DNA from: Variovorax sp. MHTC-1 | Lineage (GTDB): Bacteria; Pseudomonadota; Gammaproteobacteria; Burkholderiales; Burkholderiaceae_C | Direction of reading: 5' to 3' | Length of the DNA: 33,648 nucleotides | Assembly (NCBI RefSeq): GCF_003984645.1 | Contig: NZ_RWKI01000032.1 | Location: forward strand, 1-33,648 | Shown: piece by piece, positions 14,852-24,099 of the stretch | How positions within the stretch are numbered: position 1 is the stretch's first letter | Layout of the letters: every line of letters starts with the position of its first letter | The notes under the pieces: generated by a model | The model's database searches: none | What the model saw: only the letters and a program-made list of their open reading frames with translations | What the model was told of the DNA's origin: nothing | Position numbers and translations under genes: made by a program

Positions 14852-15412
14852 TCAGCGCGTGTGCGGCAGCCTGACTTCGCGCCCCTCGGCCTGCGCCAGG
14901 AGGTGGGCAATCGCATCGGCCGCCATCTCCAGGCGCTTCACGTCGCGCTCCTCGAGATGAGCGCCCGGTTCGAAGCTGAAGCCGCACAGCATGCCGTACA
15001 GGCTGCCGTCCGTGAACCGCACCGGCACGCCGATGTGTGCACCCATGCCGTCGTAGTAGCCGGGCAGGCTGTTCGCGATCCGCACGCGCGTGACGTCGGG
15101 CACCAGGCAAGCCATCCGGCCGTCGATGATCCGCTGGCAGATCGTCTCGTCCAGCGGATGGAACTGCCCCGTTTGAATGATGTCCTGCCCCGGCTTCGAA
15201 GCGATGTGGCGGAACACGCGGTTTCCGTTGACGAACTCGCCGACGAACAGCACCTCGAGCCTGAGCTGCTCGCGCACCACGCGCAGCAGGCTGCCGATGG
15301 CACGCTCGATGAGGCCGGCGTCCGCACTCGCGACGGCGTCTGCCGTGATGGTGGCGATGCGCGTTTCCCAGCCCCCGGGCTCCTCCGGTTCAGCGCCGTA
15401 GATCGTTCTCAT
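14852..15412 (-). CDS. GAF-domain protein
   Basis: A 186-residue cytosolic protein consisting of one GAF domain (about residues 30-175) with LRLEVLFVGEFVNGNRVFRHI, the central CQRIIDGRMACLVPDV and IGVPVRFTDGSLYGMLCGFS. GAF domains bind small molecules or act in signalling; no output domain is attached. The ATG at 15412 is the first possible start because an in-frame TAG lies three codons upstream, but no ribosome site precedes it. It is followed by the hydrolase on the same strand and is divergent from the DUF1326 operon. Cysteines are few, so a redox fRMsr-type enzyme is unlikely. Confidence 0.78.
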   Translation of the reverse strand: MRTIYGAEPEEPGGWETRIATITADAVASADAGLIERAIGSLLRVVREQLRLEVLFVGEFVNGNRVFRHIASKPGQDIIQTGQFHPLDETICQRIIDGRMACLVPDVTRVRIANSLPGYYDGMGAHIGVPVRFTDGSLYGMLCGFSFEPGAHLEERDVKRLEMAADAIAHLLAQAEGREVRLPHTR

Positions 15413-15591
15413 ATATAGCTAGTTTCATGAATCGATCCTAAGCGGAGCCCGGCGATTTCGCGCGTGAAGAATGGCCTCGAAAGGCACAGAAACTCCGATG
15501 GACTTGGCCTGGTGCGCGGCGTAGCATCGTTTGCCCTTGCCGCCCACGCGCGGCGACAAGTCCATGTCCCGTCACGTCAACGGAGGTGCGT

Positions 15592-16194
15592 ATGAGCTAT
15601 CACCTGGAAGGTCGCCTGCTCGAAGTTTGCAACTGCAATGTGCTGTGTCCCTGCTGGATCGGCGAGGACCCCGACAACGGCACCTGCGACACCATCGTCG
15701 CGTGGCGCATCGACAAGGGCACGGTGGACGGCGTCGACGTCGGCGGCAACACCATCGCGGCCGTGGCCCATGTGCCCGGCAACATCCTGGAAGGCAACTG
15801 GACTGCCGCGATCTTCGTCGACGAGAACGCCTCCAAGGAGCAGGAAGAGGCACTGCTCAAGGTCTACACCGGCCAGGCCGGCGGACCGGTGGCCGATCTC
15901 GCCAAGCTGATCGGCACGGTGGTGTCGGTGGAGCGGGCGCCGATCCGCTTCACCGTGAACGAAGGACGGGGCGAGCTCGAGATCGGCAAGGACTACTACG
16001 CCGAACTCGAGCCCTACCTCGGCGCGACCGGCGGCCAGACCACGCTCTCCGACACCGTGTTCTCGACCGTGCCGGGCGCGCCGGTGTTCGTCGGCAAGGC
16101 GCCGACCTATCGCTCGAAGAACGCGGCCATCGGCATCGATCTCGACATCAAGAACCACAACGCCCTGCAGAGCGTCTTCGTCTTCGACGCATGA
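15592..16194 (+). CDS. DUF1326-family protein
   Basis: A 200-residue soluble protein of the uncharacterised DUF1326 family. Its hallmark is the N-terminal cysteine cluster CNCNVLCPCW (C13, C15, C19, C21), followed by C32; it looks like a metal or cluster site. The rest is predicted beta-rich, with DYYAELEPYLG and NAAIGIDLDIKN. No signal peptide is present. The ATG at 15592 lies five bases after CGGAGG. It is followed by the DUF2182 gene 31 bp downstream; the two families commonly occur together, which suggests a shared function, perhaps in metal handling. No activity is known to me. Confidence 0.85.
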   Translation: MSYHLEGRLLEVCNCNVLCPCWIGEDPDNGTCDTIVAWRIDKGTVDGVDVGGNTIAAVAHVPGNILEGNWTAAIFVDENASKEQEEALLKVYTGQAGGPVADLAKLIGTVVSVERAPIRFTVNEGRGELEIGKDYYAELEPYLGATGGQTTLSDTVFSTVPGAPVFVGKAPTYRSKNAAIGIDLDIKNHNALQSVFVFDA

Positions 16195-16225
16195 GCCGCC
16201 GGGCGCGCAGCGCGGAGGCTACCTG

Positions 16226-17041
16226 ATGAGCGCGATCCCGGGTGCTGCGCCGGCCGGCGCCACCCGTCACCGCCGCGTGTTCGTGCCGGTGCTGGCCGCG
16301 CTGGTCGCGCTCGCATGGTTGGCGTTGTGGGCCTGGGCGAGTAGTCCCTACGGACGCTATCTCGAGCACGGCGACTGGACCGCATCGGGACCGGCTGCCT
16401 TTCTGTGCCGCGTCATTCCAGCGGGCGATGTGCTGGTGCCTGCGGCGCTCTATGCCGTCGCGTGGATCCTCATGACGGCGGCCATGATGCTGCCGACCAC
16501 GCTGCCGCTCGTCAACGCCTTCGACCGCCTGACGGCCGAGCGCCCTGACCACGGGCGCCTGCTCGCGTTGCTCGCCCTGGGCTACATGGCGGTGTGGGGG
16601 GCGTTCGGCGTGGCGGCGCATGCGCTGCACGGCGCCCTGCTGGCGCTGCTGGCCAGCGCGCCCACGCTGGCCTGGCATGGCTGGGTGATCGGCGCGGCGA
16701 CCATCGCGCTGGCCGGGGCCTTCCAGTTCAGCAAGCTCAAGCACCGGTGCCTGGAGAAATGCCGCACGCCACTCAGCTTCGTCATCGAGCACTGGCGCGG
16801 GCAGGCGCAGGCGCGCCACGCGTTCGCGCTCGGCGTGCATCACGGCTTGTTCTGCGTCGGCTGCTGCTGGGCGCTGATGCTGCTGATGTTCGCCCTCGGC
16901 ACCGGCAGCCTGGGCTGGATGCTGCTGCTGGCCGCTGTGATGGCGGTCGAAAAGAACTTCCGCTGGGGCCATCGCCTCAGCACGCCGCTCGGCATCGCGC
17001 TGCTGGCATGGGCCGGGGCCCTGGTGGTGGTCCATGCCTGA
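16226..17041 (+). CDS. DUF2182-family putative metal-binding membrane protein
   Basis: A 271-residue integral membrane protein with about six or seven helices. Family motifs are intact: MTAAMMLPTTLPL (residues 83-95), HRCLEKCRTP (C175 and C179), and HHGLFCVGCCWALML (H205, H206, C210, C213, C214). The paired Cys/His sites and Met-Met suggest copper or another soft metal held at the membrane, but this is inference. The ATG at 16226 follows GGAGG. It overlaps the downstream DMT gene by 8 bp, so all three genes from 15592 form one operon. Confidence 0.85.
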   Translation: MSAIPGAAPAGATRHRRVFVPVLAALVALAWLALWAWASSPYGRYLEHGDWTASGPAAFLCRVIPAGDVLVPAALYAVAWILMTAAMMLPTTLPLVNAFDRLTAERPDHGRLLALLALGYMAVWGAFGVAAHALHGALLALLASAPTLAWHGWVIGAATIALAGAFQFSKLKHRCLEKCRTPLSFVIEHWRGQAQARHAFALGVHHGLFCVGCCWALMLLMFALGTGSLGWMLLLAAVMAVEKNFRWGHRLSTPLGIALLAWAGALVVVHA

Positions 17042-17918
17042 AGAAGCGCGCGAGGGCCCGCCCGGCCTGCGGACCCTCGCGCTCACCGTGGCCGCGATGC
17101 TGGCCTTCGCGGCCAACTCGCTGCTGTGCCGGCTGGCGCTGCAGCAAGAGGCCATCGACGCGGCCAGCTTCGGCAGCGTCCGGCTGGTGTCGGGGGCGAT
17201 CACGCTCGCGCTCATCGTGAAACTCCGGTCGCGCCCGCCGCCGGCCGAGCGCACCGACTGGCTCGCAGCCGCCATGCTGTTCGCCTACGTCGCCTTCTTC
17301 TCCTTCGCCTACCTCAGCCTGTCGGCGGGAACGGGCGCGCTGATCCTGTTCGGCGCGGTGCAGCTGACGATGCTGGGCGTCGGGCTGCGTTCCGGCGAGA
17401 TGTTCGGGCCGGTCGCCTGGTCCGGCTTCGTGCTGGCTGTCGCGGGGCTGGTCTACCTGATGTCGCCGGGCGTCACGGCGCCACCGCCGCTCGGGGCCGC
17501 ACTGATGGCCGTCGCGGGCGTCGCATGGGGCGTGTATTCGCTGCGCGGCCGCGGCGTGGCCGACCCGCTGGCCGCCACTGCGCGCAACTTCGTGCGGGCG
17601 GCGCCGCTCGCCCTGGTGCTGAGCCTGGCCCTGGCCTCCCAAGCGCATGCGAGCGCGGCCGGGATCGCACTGGCCGTGGCCTCGGGCGCCGTCACCTCGG
17701 GCATCGGCTATGTCATCTGGTATGCGGCGCTGCCGGGGCTCTCGGCCATGCGGGCGGCGACGGTGCAGCTGTCGGTGCCGCTGATCGCCGCATTCGGCGG
17801 CGTGTTGCTGCTGTCGGAAGCGATCACACCGCGGCTGGCCTTTGCCTCGGTCGCCATCCTCGGCGGCATCGCGCTGGTGCTGATGGCCAAGGCCAGGACT
17901 GCTAAGCCTCGAGCTTGA
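17034..17918 (+). CDS. EamA/DMT-family transporter
   Basis: A 294-residue inner-membrane protein with about ten helices in two EamA repeats (about 14-135 and 150-288). The second repeat includes TSGIGYVIWYAALPGLSAMRAATVQLSVPLIAAFGGVLLLSE, cut here into the family's characteristic glycine and proline positions near residues 228-262. The start overlaps the DUF2182 stop by 8 bp, so translation is probably coupled. Its 3' end overlaps the convergent MaoC gene by 17 bp. Whether it exports a product or ligand of the DUF1326/DUF2182 pair is unknown. Confidence 0.87.
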   Translation: MPEEAREGPPGLRTLALTVAAMLAFAANSLLCRLALQQEAIDAASFGSVRLVSGAITLALIVKLRSRPPPAERTDWLAAAMLFAYVAFFSFAYLSLSAGTGALILFGAVQLTMLGVGLRSGEMFGPVAWSGFVLAVAGLVYLMSPGVTAPPPLGAALMAVAGVAWGVYSLRGRGVADPLAATARNFVRAAPLALVLSLALASQAHASAAGIALAVASGAVTSGIGYVIWYAALPGLSAMRAATVQLSVPLIAAFGGVLLLSEAITPRLAFASVAILGGIALVLMAKARTAKPRA

Positions 17919-18339
17919 ACAGGCTGGTCGCTTCCAGGTCCAGCACCTCCTGCTCGCGCTGGTTGATCAGGCGCCAGCGCCAGCGCAGGATGCCCAGCGT
18001 GGGGCGCTTCTCCGAGCGGCGCACCTCGATCACATCGGCCACGAGCCGCAGCGAATCGCCGGGGCGCACCGGGTTCGGCCACTTCACGTAGGCGAGGCCC
18101 GGCGAGGCGAAGGACTCGGAGCCGGCCAGCGCGGCCTCGGTGACCAGCCGCATCGCGATGCCGCCGGTGTGCCAGCCGCTCGCGATCAATCCGCCGAAGG
18201 GGCCTTCGGCCGCCGCCTCCGGGTCGGTGTGGAACCACTGCGGGTCGTAGGCCTTCGCGAACTGCAGCAGCTCGGCCTCGGTGACGAGGTAGGGCCCGGC
18301 CTCGATGACCTGGCCCGCGCGGAACTCGGCGAACTTCAT
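17902..18339 (-). CDS. MaoC-family (R)-specific enoyl-CoA hydratase-like protein
   Basis: A 145-residue single hot-dog-fold protein. The family's catalytic dyad is present as D32 and H37 in AYDPQWFHTDPEAA, followed by GPFGGLIASGWHT, the variant of the hydratase loop. Members hydrate enoyl-CoA or act on other CoA thioesters. It begins nine bases after the boxA stop, so it is the last gene of the boxCBA transcript. That position suggests a role on the ring-opened CoA esters made by the pathway, perhaps hydration of a dehydroadipyl-CoA intermediate, but this is inference. The ATG at 18339 is the first start after boxA. Confidence 0.82.
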   Translation of the reverse strand: MKFAEFRAGQVIEAGPYLVTEAELLQFAKAYDPQWFHTDPEAAAEGPFGGLIASGWHTGGIAMRLVTEAALAGSESFASPGLAYVKWPNPVRPGDSLRLVADVIEVRRSEKRPTLGILRWRWRLINQREQEVLDLEATSLFKLEA

Positions 18340-18348
18340 GTTCCGAGC

Positions 18349-19629
18349 TCAATAAGTTTCGAGATGCAGGCGGCCTTCGCGCTTCAATGCCGATCCCACG
18401 GTGTCCCAGTCGAGACCAGCTTCGACCGCCACGTCGCGCAGCGCCAGCACCACGCCCTCTTCCATGCTCTTCAGGCCGCAGACGTAGAAGTGGCTTTGGC
18501 TGTCCTTGAGCAGCGCGGCCAGGTCGGCGGCGCGTTCGCGCATCGCGTCCTGCACGTAGCGCTTGGGCTGGCCCGGCGTGCGCGAGAAGGCGAAGTTGAT
18601 GTCGATGAAGTCCTTGGGCAGCGTCTGCAGCGGGCCGAAGTACGGCAGCTCCTGCTGCGTGCGCGCGCCGAAGAAGAGCATCAGCTTGCCGCCTTCGAAC
18701 TTGCCGCTCTTGCGCAGGCGCCGGCGCCATTCGGTCATGGCGCGCATCGGCGCACTGCCGGTGCCGGTGCAGATCATCACGATATGCGACTTGGGATGGT
18801 TCGGCATCAGGAAGGAGTTGCCGAATGGCCCGATCACCTGCACCTTGTCGCCCACCTTGAGGTCGCACACGTAGTTGCTGGCGACGCCGCGCACCGGGTT
18901 GCCCTGGTGGTCCTGCAGCACGCGCTTCACCGTCAGCGACACGTTGTTGTAGCCGGGCCGCTCGCCGTTGCGTGGGCTCGCAATGGAGTATTGGCGCGCG
19001 AAATGCGGCTTGCCGTTGGCATCGGTGCCCGGCGGAATGATGGCGATCGACTGGCCCTCCAGCACCGGGAAGGGCATGGCGCCGAAGTCGAGCACGATGT
19101 GGTGCGTCTGATTCTCGTAGCCGGCCTCGGTGCAGTTGAAGTTGCCGACCACGGTGGCGGTGGTCGGGCTCTTCGGCGGGAACAGGTTGGTGTAGGCGTG
19201 CGCGGCCGACCAGGGCGGCACAGTGGCACCGTACTGCGCGGAGTTGAAAGCGACTTCACCGGGCGCGGCAGGCGGTTGCGGCGAAGCGGCCGGCACCTGC
19301 ACCTGCGCTTCCTGCGGCGAGGCCACGCCCTCCGCTTCGAGCTGCTCGGGCGTGAGCTCGGCCGGCAGCTCGTCCCAGGTCAGTTGCTCTTCGATCGAAT
19401 AGGCGCGTGCCAAGGGCATGGTGCGCCAGTTGTCGATCGAGCCCGTCGGGCACGGCGAGATGCAGGCCATGCAGCCGTTGCACACGTCGGCGCGCACCAC
19501 GTAGTTGCGGTCGTCGTGCGTGATGGCGTTGACCGGGCAGGTGGCTTCGCAGGTGTTGCAGCGAATGCAGATCTCGGGGTCGATCAGGTGCTGCCTGATG
19601 ACGTTGATGTCGACGGTGGCCGTTTCCAT
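18349..19629 (-). CDS. boxA: Benzoyl-CoA 2,3-epoxidase reductase component BoxA
   Basis: A 426-residue iron-sulphur flavoprotein that passes electrons from NADPH to BoxB. Two [4Fe-4S] sites lie at the N-terminus: C21, C24, C27, C31 (CIRCNTCEATCP) and C50, C53, C56, C60 (CNGCMACISPCP). A Pro/Ala linker follows, then a ferredoxin-NADP reductase-like module with the FAD motif RQYSIAS and the NADPH motif CTGTGSAPMRAM. The C-terminus ends in aromatic LETY as is usual in this fold. The ATG at 19629 follows GGAGAG; 17 more codons upstream in the frame belong to repeat A1. Operon order is boxC, boxB, boxA, maoC. Confidence 0.96.
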   Translation of the reverse strand: METATVDINVIRQHLIDPEICIRCNTCEATCPVNAITHDDRNYVVRADVCNGCMACISPCPTGSIDNWRTMPLARAYSIEEQLTWDELPAELTPEQLEAEGVASPQEAQVQVPAASPQPPAAPGEVAFNSAQYGATVPPWSAAHAYTNLFPPKSPTTATVVGNFNCTEAGYENQTHHIVLDFGAMPFPVLEGQSIAIIPPGTDANGKPHFARQYSIASPRNGERPGYNNVSLTVKRVLQDHQGNPVRGVASNYVCDLKVGDKVQVIGPFGNSFLMPNHPKSHIVMICTGTGSAPMRAMTEWRRRLRKSGKFEGGKLMLFFGARTQQELPYFGPLQTLPKDFIDINFAFSRTPGQPKRYVQDAMRERAADLAALLKDSQSHFYVCGLKSMEEGVVLALRDVAVEAGLDWDTVGSALKREGRLHLETY

Positions 19630-19645
19630 GTTTTCTCTCCTAGAG

Positions 19646-19742
19646 CCCTCCCCCTCCGGGGGAGGGTTGGGTGGGGGCACACGGCGTGTCTCGTGGGTAC
19701 CGCCAATGCCCCCATCCCTGCCTTCCCCCGGAGGGGGAAGGA
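19646..19742. repeat. Intergenic repeat A, copy 1 (two hairpins)
   Basis: Left hairpin CCCTCCCCC-TCC-GGGGGAGGG (19646-19666), then GGGTGGGGGCA, a variable centre, TGCCCCCATCC, and right hairpin CCTTCCCCC-GGA-GGGGGAAGG (19721-19741). The GGGTGGGGGCA and TGCCCCCATCC arms can also pair, so the whole unit folds as a cruciform. It fills the gap between boxB and boxA. The same design recurs at 27848-27940 in the same orientation on the plus strand. Confidence 0.85.
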
Positions 19743-19752
19743 GTCATACCAC

Positions 19753-21180
<1,428 letters not shown>

Positions 21181-21209
21181 CGCTGTTCCTTGGGTTGTGG
21201 CTGGGTTGT

Positions 21210-22880
21210 TCAGACGCGGTTCAAGTCGAAGCCGGCCTTCTCGCCGGTGCCGTAGACCTTCAAGGCACCCTTCTCTCCGACCGCGTTCGGGCGGTTGAAG
21301 ATCCAGTTCTGCCAGGCGGTGAGCCGGCCGAAGATTCGGGTGTTCATGTTTTCCTTGCTCGCGAAGCGCAGGTTGGCCTCGAGGCCGGTGAGCGCGTCGG
21401 GAGACATGGCGGCGCGCTCCTCGATGGCGATGCGGATCTCGTCTTCCCAGTCGATGTCGTCGGGCGCGGCGGTGACCAGGCCGAGCTTGAGCGCCTCGTC
21501 GGCGTCGAGCGACTTGCCGATCGCGGCGCGCGCGGCTTCCATCGGCGCGGCCTCTTCGTAAAAGCGGCGCGCGAGGCGGCTCTGGTCGTTGACCATCGGG
21601 AAGAAGCCGAAGTTGAACTCGTCGAGCGTGATCTTCGGTGCGCGCTCGGCGTCGTCCGGCAGCGCGAGCATATAGGCGCGGTCGGCCGCGAACGCGATCT
21701 CGGCCAGCGTGCCGGCGAAGCAGGAGCCGCTCTCGATCAGCGCGAACAGGCTGCGCGACGAGACGTCGAGCCGCGCCAGCGTGCGGCGCAGCGCGCCGAT
21801 GGTTTCGCGCACCAGCCAGTGGTCCTGGTTGGCGAGCATGGTCTTGTCGCTCGCGAGCACGGCTTCTGCATCGCCCTCGGTCTTGAGCAGCCAGGTGCCG
21901 ATGTCGAGCTCGTTGGTGCGCATGTTGAGGATGGCGTCGTCGAGCTGGCGCGCCATCGCGAGCGGCCACCAGGCGGCGCCGGCGGCTTCGATCGCGGCGA
22001 TGTCGGCGGGCTGCGCGCCCTGCGGCGCCTTGACGGTGAAGGTGGCGGTGCGGCGCGCGCGGTCGATCTCGACCGTGACGTGTTCATAGCGCAGGCTGTC
22101 GGCGCCGTCTTCGCGCTCGAGGCGCGTCAGGCTCACGCCTTTGCCGTCGGCCGGACGGTCGCTGCCCTCGGCCAGCTTGGCGGCGCGCTCCTGCACCGCT
22201 GCGCCGAACTGGGCCGGCTTGGCGATCGCATCGACCAGGCGCCAGTCGACCGCGCGCTGGCCGCGCACACCTTCGACGCTGGTGCAGAAGATGTCGGCCA
22301 GATCGTGACGCACACGGCGCTTGTCGGTGACCCGGGTCAGGCCGCCGGTGCCGGGCAGCACGCCGAGCAGCGGCACCTCGGGCAGCGAGACGGAAGAGGA
22401 GCGGTCGTCCACCAGCAGGATCTCGTCGCAGGCCAGTGCCAGCTCGTAGCCGCCGCCGGCACAGGCGCCGTTGACCGCGGCGATGAACTTGAGGCCCGAG
22501 TGCTTCGACGAATCCTCGATGCCGTTGCGCGTCTCGTTGGTGAACTTGCAGAAGTTCACCTTCCAGGCGTGGCTGGAGACGCCGAGCATGAAGATGTTGG
22601 CGCCCGAGCAGAAGATGCGGTCCTTCGCGCTGGTGACGATCACCGAGCGGACTTGCGGATGCTCGAAGCGCACGCGGTTGAGCGCGTCGTTGAGCTCGAT
22701 GTCCACGCCCAGGTCGTAGCTGTTGAGCTTGAGCTTGTAGCCGGGACGGATGCCGCCGTCTTCGGCGATGTCGAGCGACAGCCGGGCCACCGGGCCCTCC
22801 ACGCTGAGCTTCCAGTGGCGGTATTGCGTGGGGTCGGTGCGGTAGTCGACGCGGGCGGGATGGGCGGCGGTGTCGGTCAT
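21210..22880 (-). CDS. boxC: 2,3-epoxybenzoyl-CoA dihydrolase BoxC
   Basis: A 556-residue crotonase-superfamily enzyme that opens 2,3-epoxybenzoyl-CoA with two waters, releasing 3,4-dehydroadipyl-CoA semialdehyde and formate. The N-terminal half holds the crotonase oxyanion motifs IFCSGANIFML and NGACAGGGYELALACDE; a second, diverged crotonase-like half follows, with IESGSCFAGTLAEIAFAADRAYML. About twice the length of a simple enoyl-CoA hydratase, as is normal for BoxC. The ATG at 22880 follows AGGAGAC. It is the first gene of the boxCBA-maoC operon, behind a promoter with a BoxR-type operator. Confidence 0.97.
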   Translation of the reverse strand: MTDTAAHPARVDYRTDPTQYRHWKLSVEGPVARLSLDIAEDGGIRPGYKLKLNSYDLGVDIELNDALNRVRFEHPQVRSVIVTSAKDRIFCSGANIFMLGVSSHAWKVNFCKFTNETRNGIEDSSKHSGLKFIAAVNGACAGGGYELALACDEILLVDDRSSSVSLPEVPLLGVLPGTGGLTRVTDKRRVRHDLADIFCTSVEGVRGQRAVDWRLVDAIAKPAQFGAAVQERAAKLAEGSDRPADGKGVSLTRLEREDGADSLRYEHVTVEIDRARRTATFTVKAPQGAQPADIAAIEAAGAAWWPLAMARQLDDAILNMRTNELDIGTWLLKTEGDAEAVLASDKTMLANQDHWLVRETIGALRRTLARLDVSSRSLFALIESGSCFAGTLAEIAFAADRAYMLALPDDAERAPKITLDEFNFGFFPMVNDQSRLARRFYEEAAPMEAARAAIGKSLDADEALKLGLVTAAPDDIDWEDEIRIAIEERAAMSPDALTGLEANLRFASKENMNTRIFGRLTAWQNWIFNRPNAVGEKGALKVYGTGEKAGFDLNRV

Positions 22881-22943
22881 GACGAAGTCTCCTGGGAGCC
22901 GTGGGGTCTAGGAACAATAATGCATTTGTCTTGCGACTGAGCA

Positions 22944-22957
22944 TGCATCATGCTGCA
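22944..22957. promoter_or_regulatory. BoxR operator, TGCA-N6-TGCA, over the boxC -10
   Basis: The minus-strand sequence TGCAGCATGATGCA is an exact TGCA-N6-TGCA, the arrangement described for BoxR/BzdR operators in Azoarcus. It covers the predicted -10 of boxC, and a further TGCA lies at 22921-22924 about 20 bp into the transcript. This fits repression by BoxR that is relieved by benzoyl-CoA, the known inducer of the family. Confidence 0.75.
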
Positions 22958-22975
22958 TGTTTTAGGGCGCGTCAA
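22947..22975 (-). promoter_or_regulatory. Predicted boxC promoter
   Basis: Read on the minus strand: -35 TTGACG (22975-22970), a 17-bp spacer, and -10 CATGAT (22952-22947). Transcription would start near 22940, giving a leader of about 60 nt before the boxC ATG. The -10 lies inside the TGCA-N6-TGCA operator. Confidence 0.6.
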
Positions 22976-23014
22976 CCCTGGGACGGACTTTTTTACGTTC
23001 TTTCGCCGGGACCT

Positions 23015-23944
23015 TCAGCCGGCGCGGCTCATCGACTCCCGCACCAAGGAGCGCAGCGCGTGGAAGCTCTGCGCCAGGTCCTGCCCGCTGGTGTCGACGC
23101 TGAGGTCGGCCTTGGAATAGAAGGCGGCGCGGCCGGCGAGGATGCGGCGCAGGTCGTCCATCGCCTCCTTGCTGGCGGCCATCGGCCGGGTGTCGCCCTG
23201 GGCGGCGACGCGGCCCATGTGCTCCTCGGGCGCGGCCTGCAGCCAGACGGTGGTGCAGTGCGCCAGCAGCTGGTTGAAGGTGGCCGGGTCCGAGACGATG
23301 CCGCCGGGCGTGGCGATCACCACCTCGCTGTAGATCTGCACCGTCTCCTCGAGCGCGCGGCGCTCGTAGCGGCGGTAGGCATTGGTGCCGTAGAGGTCGT
23401 GGATCTCGCGCACGCTGCAGCCGGCCAGCTTCTCGATCTCGCGGCTCAGCTCGATGAAGGGCACCTCAAGATCGTCCGCCAGCATCTGGCCCAGCGTCGA
23501 TTTGCCCGCGCCGCGCAGGCCCACCAGCGCGATGCGGCGATTGCGCGCCGGGTCGCCGGCGGCGGTGCCGAGCAGCTCGCCGAGGGCGATGCGGGCGCGC
23601 CGCAGATCGGCCTCGTCGCGGCGCTCCAGCAGCTCGCGGATCAAGAGCCACTCGGGCGAGCTGGTCGTGACGTCGCCCACCAGCTCGGCCAGCGAGCATT
23701 GCAAGGCGGTCGCCACCTGCTGCAGCACCAGGATCGACGCATTGCCGATGCCGTATTCGAGATTGGCCAGGTGGCGCTCCGAGACCTCCGCCGCCTGCGC
23801 CACGGCCTTGCGCGTGAGCCCGCGGCGCGCGCGCAGGTTGCGCACGCGCTCGCCCAGCGCCACCAGCAGGGGGTTCTTCGCTTCCTCGGCCGACAGGCCA
23901 GGGTCCGCGGGTGCGGTCAGCACCGCGTCGGCTCGCTCATTCAT
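23015..23944 (-). CDS. boxR: Benzoate-pathway regulator BoxR (helix-turn-helix plus shikimate-kinase-like domain)
   Basis: A 309-residue two-domain regulator. An XRE-type helix-turn-helix occupies about residues 28-90 (LTRKAVAQAAEVSERHLANLEYG). A linker leads to a shikimate-kinase-like domain (about 135-300) with Walker A GLRGAGKST (142-150). In the BoxR/BzdR family that domain binds benzoyl-CoA rather than phosphorylating shikimate, and the protein represses box genes until the ligand appears. The ATG at 23944 has GAGGAG upstream; 14 further codons in the frame are leader. It is transcribed toward boxC, 134 bp away, and is divergent from the uptake operon. Confidence 0.95.
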   Translation of the reverse strand: MNERADAVLTAPADPGLSAEEAKNPLLVALGERVRNLRARRGLTRKAVAQAAEVSERHLANLEYGIGNASILVLQQVATALQCSLAELVGDVTTSSPEWLLIRELLERRDEADLRRARIALGELLGTAAGDPARNRRIALVGLRGAGKSTLGQMLADDLEVPFIELSREIEKLAGCSVREIHDLYGTNAYRRYERRALEETVQIYSEVVIATPGGIVSDPATFNQLLAHCTTVWLQAAPEEHMGRVAAQGDTRPMAASKEAMDDLRRILAGRAAFYSKADLSVDTSGQDLAQSFHALRSLVRESMSRAG

Positions 23945-23992
23945 TCCTTCGGCTCCTCGGTTCACCCCTATCCGGGTAAACACCATATATGC

Positions 23993-24021
23993 ACTATATT
24001 GCTTGACACCTTTTGTGTCGA
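23993..24021 (-). promoter_or_regulatory. Predicted boxR promoter
   Basis: On the minus strand: -35 TCGACA (24021-24016), 17-bp spacer, -10 TATAGT (23998-23993), each five of six consensus bases. Start predicted near 23986, a leader of about 42 nt. A TGCA box (23990-23993) sits between the -10 and the predicted start. Confidence 0.65.
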
Positions 24022-24031
24022 TGCTTATGGT
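24003..24031 (+). promoter_or_regulatory. Predicted promoter of the benzoate uptake/activation operon
   Basis: Consensus -35 TTGACA (24003-24008), 17-bp spacer, -10 TATGGT (24026-24031). Start predicted near 24038, on a TGCA box (24035-24038); another TGCA lies at 24051-24054. It interlocks with the boxR promoter: each -35 lies in the other's spacer, which creates the dyad GACAC-N5-GTGTC at 24005-24019. Confidence 0.68.
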
Positions 24032-24099
24032 TCATGCACAGGCAAGATACTGCACGCAGCGAAATGCCGCAAGTTCCACCTACGCATGAGCACACCACG

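Noticed and set aside
23015..23944. A shikimate kinase of aromatic amino acid synthesis
   Set aside because: The kinase-like domain is fused to an XRE helix-turn-helix and lies among box genes, which defines BoxR.
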